NCBI GenBank assembly: GCA_910577445.1
Contig: CAJTMZ010000049.1
Span: forward strand, 3,404 to 16,355
Origin: an uncultured Lachnospiraceae bacterium
GTDB taxonomy: Bacteria > Bacillota > Clostridia > Lachnospirales > Lachnospiraceae
Direction of reading: 5' to 3'
DNA length: 12,952 nucleotides
Shown: positions 7,005 through 12,952 of the stretch, piece after piece
How positions within the stretch are numbered: position 1 is the first letter of the stretch
Layout: each line of letters begins with the position of its first letter
Translations under genes and position numbers: made by a program
The notes under the pieces: generated by a model
The model's input: only the letters and a program-made list of their open reading frames with translations
Told to the model about the DNA's origin: nothing
Databases searched by the model: none

Positions 7005-7032
7005 AATGAAAAAGAAAGAGGAGAGATGATTT

Positions 7033-7869
7033 ATGTTGGATTTGCATCTTCTTGAACAGTTTGTCACCTTTTATCATACAGGAACGCTGGTGGAAGCGTC
7101 GGAACAGCTTCATATTTCGCAGTCAACCCTTACCAGAGGAATGCAGCGGTTAGAAGGAGAGTTTGGCGTGCCGCTTTTTAAAAGGACAAAGAACAGCATT
7201 GCGCTGACAGAGGCGGGAAAAATGGCGGCTTCCGATGCGGAAATGCTGTTACGCCAGTGCGACAACATGCTTTACAGGGTTCGGGATTTCGACAGGAAAA
7301 GCCGGACCATTACATTAGGAGCCTGCGCTCCGGTTCCGATTACGGGTGTTATTTCAAATATAACCAGCCTGTTTGCCGGTACGTCAATCTCTTCGGAATT
7401 AAAGAGCATTTCGGATTTGCTTTCGGGGCTTGCCGACGAAACCTATCAGTTGATTATACTTCCATATGCGCCCGATGATTTGCCCGCCGTGCCCTTGGGG
7501 ACGGAGCATTTATTCTTCTATCTTCCGGAAAATCACCGTTTTGCACAACGAAGCTCGCTGACTGTCAGCGAGATGAACGGAGAAAATATGCTTTTGTTTC
7601 AGGATATCGGTTTCTGGCATGACCTTGTAATGGAGAAAATGCCGGATTCAAGGTTTCTCCTGCAATCCGAGCGATACACTTTTTTAGAACTGGTTCGGAA
7701 CTCCACCATGCCGTCTTTTACCACCGATGCGGCGCAGTATGAGCAGTCGGGGAATGGACGTGTGAGAGTTCCGATTGAAGATAAACAGTTTAACGTGACA
7801 TATTATCTGGTCTGTCAACAGGAAAATAAGAAGAAATTCAGGCAGCTTTTCGAGGCATTACTCATATAA
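7033..7869 (+). CDS. LysR-family transcriptional regulator (second)
   Basis: This is a 278-residue LysR regulator, slightly short for the family. The helix-turn-helix lies near residues 18-37 (VEASEQLHISQSTLTRGMQ), followed by LEGEFGVPLFKR and LTEAG. The effector domain begins about residue 92 (ITLGACAPVP). AGGAG at 7019-7023 is 9 nt before the ATG; an ATG 7 nt upstream is out of frame. It is divergent from aldo/keto reductase 2 and most likely controls it. Its last codons overlap, tail to tail, the end of the DUF4037 gene by 12 bp. It is clearly diverged from the first LysR regulator. Confidence 0.92.
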   Translation: MLDLHLLEQFVTFYHTGTLVEASEQLHISQSTLTRGMQRLEGEFGVPLFKRTKNSIALTEAGKMAASDAEMLLRQCDNMLYRVRDFDRKSRTITLGACAPVPITGVISNITSLFAGTSISSELKSISDLLSGLADETYQLIILPYAPDDLPAVPLGTEHLFFYLPENHRFAQRSSLTVSEMNGENMLLFQDIGFWHDLVMEKMPDSRFLLQSERYTFLELVRNSTMPSFTTDAAQYEQSGNGRVRVPIEDKQFNVTYYLVCQQENKKKFRQLFEALLI

Positions 7870-9036
7870 CCGCCGGATTTTTTCCTGAAAGCGGCAGTCG
7901 TCGGAAAAATCGGACAGACCGCCTACCTGACTTAAAGAGCCGATTAAGGGGATGTTTTCGAATGCCGTACCCTTTAGTTTTTCTGACATGGCCTGAGCAA
8001 ACTTGTCGGCAAAAATGACCTTGATATTTCTGCCAAAATAAGATTCTATTTCATAGTCCACATAATCCGTAAGGCCGCTTGCGTTGTGCATAGCCGCAGC
8101 CATGGCCTGGGCCCTTACAAGGCTGTCCTCGCGCCGGGCAAGCGAGGGGGCGTGCAGAGCGGAATTTATCAGTTCTCTGATACCGGCGAGCAGCGAATCG
8201 AAGGACTGCGAAGCAGACAGTCGCGGAACGCCGCCACAGTCAGCGGCTTCACGGCCTGACGGAAGAGATGCGGATTTGCCGCCTGCAGAAAGCCTGTCAA
8301 AAGCCGTTCCGAACCATTTGCTGTAAGGCGCATAGGTATCCGTGTAAAGAAAGCAGAGACGCATCAGCCGTTCGGCGATTCTTGCGCAGATAATGACAGA
8401 GCCGGTTTCGTCGCCGCATTCTCCGCAACGCCGTACAAAAGCCTGTTCGGAGGCAATGATATTCCAGTTAGAAGCAATCAGGTAAGCTTTTACGTCCCTG
8501 GGATAATACTTTAAAGGCGATATTCTGTCCATAACCTTCAATTTGTCAATAAACATGGTTCCCGACACCAGCGAAAGCAGGCGGTGTTCCGAAAAGGCAA
8601 GCCAGTCGGCAGGCTGTAAGCCGGACAGGTCTGCAATGCCGATGCGTTCGATAAGAAATTCCTCAAAGGTTTGAATGAAAATGAGAGGATTTACTTTTCC
8701 GCTGTCAATAAACTTTGCATGCCGGACGCCGTTATCATTGGGGTCGGGCTCTGAAAAGTTTACGCTGTAACCTTTATACCGGTAAGGAAGCGTTTCAGAA
8801 AAAGTGTCCATTATTTTCTGTTTTTTGACGGCGTCCTCCGGTTTCAAAAACAGATAAAAGCGGGGGCCCCACATATGGTCCCTTGACACTTCGTCGTCAT
8901 ACCCGAGAACATCGGAGCCATAACCAATCAGTCCGGCCGAGTACTCCAAATCCGGGTAATGCCTGTCCAGAATCGGTTTTGCAATTTCCAGAAAAAAGTC
9001 CCTTGAAAGCTCTAATCCTTTTATAAATTCAGCCAT
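7858..9036 (-). CDS. DUF4037 protein, nucleotidyltransferase-like
   Basis: This is a 392-residue protein of the DUF4037 family, whose function is not established. The N-terminal part resembles the nucleotidyltransferase fold: GYGSDVLGYDDE at 38-49 gives the GS pair followed by acidic residues, then SRDHMWGPR at 51-59. The middle and C-terminal parts are helical. A Gly/Ser/Ala-rich stretch at about 250-278 looks like an inserted linker rather than core fold. AGGAAGGA lies 5 nt before the ATG. The gene follows the ComB-like gene by 46 bp on the same strand with no visible promoter, so one transcript is likely. A role in transferring a nucleotide to a small molecule or RNA is only an inference from fold. 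Confidence 0.85.
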   Translation of the reverse strand: MAEFIKGLELSRDFFLEIAKPILDRHYPDLEYSAGLIGYGSDVLGYDDEVSRDHMWGPRFYLFLKPEDAVKKQKIMDTFSETLPYRYKGYSVNFSEPDPNDNGVRHAKFIDSGKVNPLIFIQTFEEFLIERIGIADLSGLQPADWLAFSEHRLLSLVSGTMFIDKLKVMDRISPLKYYPRDVKAYLIASNWNIIASEQAFVRRCGECGDETGSVIICARIAERLMRLCFLYTDTYAPYSKWFGTAFDRLSAGGKSASLPSGREAADCGGVPRLSASQSFDSLLAGIRELINSALHAPSLARREDSLVRAQAMAAAMHNASGLTDYVDYEIESYFGRNIKVIFADKFAQAMSEKLKGTAFENIPLIGSLSQVGGLSDFSDDCRFQEKIRRLYE

Positions 9037-9082
9037 GCGGTTCCTTCCTTTTCAAACTAAAGGCTCATTGTCAGCGGCGGGA

Positions 9083-9796
9083 TTATCTGACCAGGCGTGA
9101 AAAAAATCCCTTTTCATCTTTTTCAACTCTCAGCACAAAATCGAATTTATTGTATTCAATACACATCCAGAAGTCCGGCTCCGGAAAAACATCCTGATTC
9201 TGCCTGTCAAAAAAATGAGCCCCGCCCTCATACCTGAGGCGTTTTACCCGTTCGTCCATATCGGGCAGCTCCGCTCCTTCAAGAATACTCCGTATATATT
9301 CCGCGCACAGCTCGTCCTCCTTAGCGGGAGCGATACCGCCGTTTCCCATACATACAAGAGAAACTTCCTTTGGCTGTTTTTCCATAATATACCTTGCAAC
9401 TGCTTTCGCGTTGACCAGGCTGCCGGTGACAATTTCGTCCGCTTCTTTCGCGTTTATAATTCCCTGAGTTCCGGCGCTGGTGGTATGGATAACGGTTTTC
9501 CCACGCAGGTCGTGTTTTGCCGTTTCGGAGGGGGAGTTTCCGAAGTCAAATCCTTCGCATTTTCTTCCCTTGCGCTCGCCGATAAGCACATAACCGGGAT
9601 TGGCTTTTTTGAAAGCAAAGGCTTCCTCGATTGTCCCTACTGGGCGGATAAGCGATACCCCCATGTTATACAGGTAACATTCCAGAGAAAAAGCGCGGAA
9701 AACGTCGATGATTACGGTAAGGCCGGTAGCTTTTTTGGCACCTTCGATGAGGTGGTAAGTATTTATTTTAATTAAATCGTTATTTAATAATTGCAT
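9083..9796 (-). CDS. comB: ComB-like 2-phosphosulfolactate phosphatase family protein
   Basis: This 237-residue protein is full length for the ComB family, Mg2+-dependent phosphatases that convert 2-phosphosulfolactate to sulfolactate in methanogen coenzyme M synthesis. Family motifs are IIDVFRA at 29-35, GERKGRKCEGFDFGNSP at 73-89, TTSAGTQG at 105-112, GSLVNA at 125-130 and EDELCAEYI at 160-168. GGAGG is 13 nt before the ATG, rather far, and no better start is seen. Clostridia do not make coenzyme M, and no comA or comC partner is present, so the real substrate is probably another small phosphoester. It leads a likely operon with DUF4037 and is divergent from the esterase. Confidence 0.87.
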   Translation of the reverse strand: MQLLNNDLIKINTYHLIEGAKKATGLTVIIDVFRAFSLECYLYNMGVSLIRPVGTIEEAFAFKKANPGYVLIGERKGRKCEGFDFGNSPSETAKHDLRGKTVIHTTSAGTQGIINAKEADEIVTGSLVNAKAVARYIMEKQPKEVSLVCMGNGGIAPAKEDELCAEYIRSILEGAELPDMDERVKRLRYEGGAHFFDRQNQDVFPEPDFWMCIEYNKFDFVLRVEKDEKGFFSRLVR

Positions 9797-9836
9797 TTGG
9801 GGGTTTGGTCCTCCTTTAGGTATTGTTGCAGGCTTT

Positions 9837-9866
9837 ATTTTATCATGGGGGGAGAATTTGTGTAAA
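9837..9866 (-). promoter_or_regulatory. Promoter of the comB-DUF4037 pair
   Basis: On the minus strand TTTACA (9861-9866), 18-bp spacer and TAAAAT (9837-9842), each five of six to consensus, 40 bp before the comB start codon. Confidence 0.6.
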
Positions 9867-9876
9867 GGGATAGTTC

Positions 9877-9905
9877 TTTAAAAAGGGGTCGGAGTATGTT
9901 ATATT
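9877..9905 (+). promoter_or_regulatory. Promoter of the carboxylesterase gene
   Basis: TTTAAA (9877-9882), 17-bp spacer and TATATT (9900-9905) with an extended -10 TG at 9897-9898. It lies back to back with the comB promoter, 10 bp apart, so the two may compete for polymerase. Confidence 0.6.
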
Positions 9906-9940
9906 TTAAATAAGGGTATGAGTGCGAAAGGATGGAAGCT

Positions 9941-11317
9941 ATGACAGAAGTAAAAGTAAAACAGGGATATTTAAAAGGGGTAGAAAAAGATGGTTATACG
10001 GTTTTTATGGGAGTCCCCTATGCGGCGCCGCCGGTTGGCGCCTTAAGATTTTGCGCACCCGAAGAATGCGCGCCATGGGAAGGTGTCTACCATGCCGACC
10101 GCTTCGGGAAAACCTGCTGGCAGGAGCGGGAGGAAGAGGGTTCCTTTTATGATGTCGAGTTTTACCGTAACGCCGATTATTTAACGGATTTTGACGAGGA
10201 CTGTCTGTATTTGAATATCTGGGTTCCGGGAAATGAGGGGGTTTTGGAGAAAAGTGTTTCTGCAAAAGATATTCCCGCAGAGAGTTTTTCTGTGAAAAAG
10301 CTTCCGGTGGCGCTCTGGATTCACGGAGGGGCTTTTAGCCATGGTTTCGGGCATGAAATGGAATTTGACGGTGCGGAGTATGCAAAAAGAGGAGTAATTC
10401 TGGTAACAATTAATTGCAGAGTAGGCGTATTCGGCTATCTGGCCCATGAGTGGCTGAGCCGGGAAAGCTCTTATGGCATCAGCGGCAATTACGGGATGCT
10501 GGACCAGATTGCCGCACTCAAATGGGTCAGGGAAAACATTGGAGCTTTTGGCGGCGATGCCGGAAATATTACAATTTTCGGACAGTCGGCAGGTGCAATC
10601 AGCGTACAGGGACTTGTCTCCTCCGATTTGACAAAGGATTACATTGCAAAGGCAGTCATGCAAAGCGGCGGCGGATACGGGACTCCCCTAGTAAATATGG
10701 CGGCACTGGCGGAGGCGGAAGAAACGGGAGCGGAATTTGTAAGGTTCTGCGGAGTGGAATCGCTTGAGGAGCTGCGGAATATGAGAGCGGAAGAACTGCT
10801 TGAGAAACAGACCGCCTTTTGCAAAAAGTGTTCTGAACAGGGGCTTATATTTGTGCCGAATATTGACGGATATGTGCTGAAAGAAAATTACAATTCCGCC
10901 ATAGAAAACGGGAGAATCAAAAAGATTCCTTATATGATTGGCGCAACCTTGAATGATATTGCGGCCTCGCCGGAGCAACTGGCGCAGGGGATTCGCGGAC
11001 TGCTTTATGACGGATGTATCCGGTTTGCACAGATGCTGGAAAGGCAGAAAAAGGAAAGCGGCGCAGGGAATGCCGTTTATGTTTATGATTTTGTACGGCA
11101 GCTTCCCGGGGACGAGGCGGGAGCGTTCCATTCGGCGGAACTCTGGTACATGTTCGGAACGTATAAACGGTGCTGGCGGCCTTTTACCGGGGAAGATGCA
11201 AGGCTCAGCGAAAAAATGCTGGACGCATGGGAGGGCTTTATGAAAAACGGCACGCCGGGAGAGGAATGGAAGCCGTATACAGAGGAAAAGCCGTATGTGC
11301 AGGTGTTTGATGTATGA
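9941..11317 (+). CDS. Type-B carboxylesterase/lipase family protein
   Basis: This cytosolic alpha/beta-hydrolase (458 residues, no signal peptide) is predicted to split carboxylic esters. It has VFMGVPYAAPPVG at 21-33, EDCLYLNIW at 86-94, the oxyanion-hole HGG at 128-130, the nucleophile elbow GQSAG with S216, and GAFHSAEL with catalytic H397. The triad acid is probably D339 in GATLND, where relatives have Glu in a DE pair. The distance from the acid to the His (58 residues) is shorter than in B. subtilis p-nitrobenzyl esterase (E310 to H399), so the C-terminal part is compact. Start choice: AAAGG touches the ATG at 9932 but is 9 nt before the ATG at 9941, which is preferred. No terminator is visible after the stop. 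Confidence 0.92.
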   Translation: MTEVKVKQGYLKGVEKDGYTVFMGVPYAAPPVGALRFCAPEECAPWEGVYHADRFGKTCWQEREEEGSFYDVEFYRNADYLTDFDEDCLYLNIWVPGNEGVLEKSVSAKDIPAESFSVKKLPVALWIHGGAFSHGFGHEMEFDGAEYAKRGVILVTINCRVGVFGYLAHEWLSRESSYGISGNYGMLDQIAALKWVRENIGAFGGDAGNITIFGQSAGAISVQGLVSSDLTKDYIAKAVMQSGGGYGTPLVNMAALAEAEETGAEFVRFCGVESLEELRNMRAEELLEKQTAFCKKCSEQGLIFVPNIDGYVLKENYNSAIENGRIKKIPYMIGATLNDIAASPEQLAQGIRGLLYDGCIRFAQMLERQKKESGAGNAVYVYDFVRQLPGDEAGAFHSAELWYMFGTYKRCWRPFTGEDARLSEKMLDAWEGFMKNGTPGEEWKPYTEEKPYVQVFDV

Positions 11318-11373
11318 GATGAAGGGCAGCTTAAAGAGGTGCCAACAGGATATTTGAGACACGGCTATATAAT

Positions 11374-11484
11374 TTTCATCTGGATAAAGGATATGTGCTC
11401 AGCTTTAATTTTAATCAAAAGAAGAAAATTGGAGTGAGGGAGATTGCGGTGGGGAACAAGAAAGGAAATATCAGCGGAAAATGA
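11374..11484 (+). pseudogene. C-terminal remnant resembling AAA-ATPase-like/PD-(D/E)XK family
   Basis: One frame of this 195-bp gap reads FHLDKGYVLSFNFNQKKKIG, then VREIAVGNK and a stop at 11482. This resembles the C-terminal tail I recall for Lachnospiraceae AAA-ATPase-like/nuclease proteins (xHLxxGYxLSFNFNKKKxxGVxEI). No start codon with a ribosome site precedes it, the last residues depart from the usual ending, and the rest of the gene is missing. The next gene, 27 bp on, is an intact member of the same broad family. It is most simply a decayed or deleted neighbouring copy. The family match is from memory; the rest of the gap, 11318-11373, shows nothing recognisable. Confidence 0.6.
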
Positions 11485-11511
11485 GCTCATTGCCGGAAAG
11501 GAGTGCACACT

Positions 11512-12952
11512 ATGCCTGGAAAAGTAGGAATCGGAATGCAGGATTTTAGAAAAATCAGGGAAAGAAATGCATTTTATATTGATAAAACCCTGTTTATAAA
11601 GGATTGGTGGGAGTCGCTGGACGATGTGACATTGATTACGCGTCCCCGGCGTTTCGGAAAAACGCTGACGATGAGTATGGTAGAGAACTTTTATTCATTA
11701 GAATATGCTTCCGGGGCGGTAATATTTGAAGGGCTGGACATATGGAAAGAGGAAAAGTATCGTAATCTGCAGGGCACTTTTCCGGTGATAAGTCTGTCTT
11801 TTGCAAACATAAAGGAAGTAAGTTATGAGCAGACAAGGAAAAAAATCTGCCAGATTCTTGTAAATTTGTATTCCAGACACAGCTATCTGCTTGAGAGCAA
11901 TGTATTAACGAAAAAGGACAGAGACTTTTATCAAAGCGTTTCGGTAAATATGGATGATGCGACTGCTACTTTTGCAATTTATCAATTGTCGGAGTACCTC
12001 TGCCGGTATTATGGGAAGAAGGTATTAATTTTTCTGGATGAGTATGATACCCCCATGCAGGAGGCTTATGTGAATGGCTACTGGAAGGAAATGGCTGATT
12101 TTATCAGGAGTATGCTGAATGCGGCGTTTAAGACCAATCCGTTTATGGAAAGGTCGATTATGACAGGGATTACCAGAATTACCCGGGAATCGGTTTTTTC
12201 AGACCTAAATAATCTTGAAATTGTGACAATAACTTCTGAGAAGTATGAGAGTTTTTTTGGTTTTACTGAAGATGAGGTGTTTGCAGCTCTGGATGAATTT
12301 GGCCTTTCGGAGGACAGACAGCGAATAAAAGAGTGGTATGATGGTTTTACTTTCGGAAAGCGCATGGATATGTATAATCCATGGTCAATTCTCAATTACC
12401 TTGATAAACGTAAGCTTTCAGCATATTGGGCGAACTCCAGCAGCAACGAGCTGGCGGAGCGGCTGGTTCGTAAGGGGAGTTTTGGCATAAAGACCGATTT
12501 GGAGGAACTGATAAAGGGACATTCCATAGAAAAAAGTATGGACGAGCAGGTTGTCTTCAAACAACTGGATAGACAGGAGGAAGCAGTCTGGAGCCTGTTT
12601 CTGGCATGTGGTTATTTGAAGACGTTAAAGTGCAGACTGGACGAAAATTCAGGAAAGTACTGCTATGAGCTTACCCTTACAAATAAGGAAGTGCAGATGA
12701 TGTTTACCGGTATGATTCGCGGTTGGTTTTCGGAAAGCCGAAGGGAGTATTCCGCCTTCACTACGGCGATGCTGACAGGGAATCTGGAACTGATGAATGA
12801 ATATATGAATAAGATTGCCATGAATTCTTTCAGTTTTTTTGATGTGGGAGGAAAGACCCCAGACAGTGGACAGCCAGAAAGCTTTTATCATGGATTTGTT
12901 CTGGGGCTTGTGGTGGAACTGGACGCTCAGTATGTGGTTTTGTCAAACCGGG
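11512..12952 (+). CDS. AAA-ATPase-like / PD-(D/E)XK nuclease family protein (3' end beyond window)
   Basis: An open frame of 480 codons runs from an ATG with AAGGAG 8 nt upstream to the window edge. The N-terminus (IGMQDFRKIRERNAFYIDKT) and variant P-loop RPRRFGKT at 44-51 are typical of the AAA-ATPase-like family that carries a C-terminal PD-(D/E)XK nuclease domain (DUF1703 type). Walker B is VLIFLDEYD at 171-179, a sensor-like SIMTGITRIT is at 215-224, and the family signature WYDGFTFG is at 275-282, followed by YNPWSILNYL at 288-297. The last visible residues (FYHGFVLGLVVEL) are where the nuclease domain begins; its catalytic residues lie outside the window. Such genes occur in many copies in gut Clostridia and Bacteroidetes; their role is unknown, with mobile-element or defence ties suggested. 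Confidence 0.88.
   Translation, partial: MPGKVGIGMQDFRKIRERNAFYIDKTLFIKDWWESLDDVTLITRPRRFGKTLTMSMVENFYSLEYASGAVIFEGLDIWKEEKYRNLQGTFPVISLSFANIKEVSYEQTRKKICQILVNLYSRHSYLLESNVLTKKDRDFYQSVSVNMDDATATFAIYQLSEYLCRYYGKKVLIFLDEYDTPMQEAYVNGYWKEMADFIRSMLNAAFKTNPFMERSIMTGITRITRESVFSDLNNLEIVTITSEKYESFFGFTEDEVFAALDEFGLSEDRQRIKEWYDGFTFGKRMDMYNPWSILNYLDKRKLSAYWANSSSNELAERLVRKGSFGIKTDLEELIKGHSIEKSMDEQVVFKQLDRQEEAVWSLFLACGYLKTLKCRLDENSGKYCYELTLTNKEVQMMFTGMIRGWFSESRREYSAFTTAMLTGNLELMNEYMNKIAMNSFSFFDVGGKTPDSGQPESFYHGFVLGLVVELDAQYVVLSNR

Noticed and set aside
7874..7914. Inverted repeat (CCGGATTTTTTCC with GGAAAAATCGG) at the end of the DUF4037 gene as a terminator for the LysR gene
   Set aside because: Arms contain bulges, no T-run follows on either strand, and the sequence is coding.
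9215..9775. 186-codon plus-strand open frame inside comB
   Set aside because: It is antisense to a well-conserved protein and has no recognisable domain or ribosome site.

Overview
The window looks like chromosomal DNA from a low-to-moderate GC Clostridia, most likely a gut Lachnospiraceae. This is inferred from AGGAGG-type ribosome sites, Firmicutes-like promoters, and the families present: MATE exporter, Rpn-type nuclease, zinc macrodomain, DUF4037, and AAA-ATPase-like/PD-(D/E)XK protein. No rRNA, tRNA, CRISPR array, insertion sequence or phage gene was seen.

Left part (1-3650). A terminator of an upstream gene overlaps the promoter of a MATE efflux pump (+). It converges on a leftward pair: an Rpn-family PD-(D/E)XK protein followed by a zinc-type macrodomain ADP-ribosyl hydrolase.

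Centre (3650-7869). This is a redox/aldehyde module on the minus strand: aldo/keto reductase 2, aldo/keto reductase 1, a carboxymuconolactone-decarboxylase-family protein and a LysR regulator. A second LysR regulator is divergent from reductase 2. The divergent gap carries a clear LysR-type palindrome and GCAATC repeats between the two promoters. The best guess is substrate-inducible reduction of a reactive carbonyl, with one LysR regulator at each end.

Right part (7858-11317). A leftward ComB-like phosphatase gene and a DUF4037 nucleotidyltransferase-like gene form a probable operon. Its 3' end overlaps the second LysR gene tail to tail by 12 bp. A type-B carboxylesterase is divergent from comB.

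Right edge (11318-12952). A short C-terminal remnant that resembles the AAA-ATPase-like/nuclease family sits just upstream of an intact member of that family, which runs off the window.

Most genes are recognisable families. I did not see a clearly new multi-gene system. The points most worth checking are the inverted repeat over the first LysR ribosome site, the LysR operator region, the altered cofactor motif of reductase 2, the macrodomain without its usual partners, the ComB homologue paired with DUF4037, and the nuclease-family remnant.
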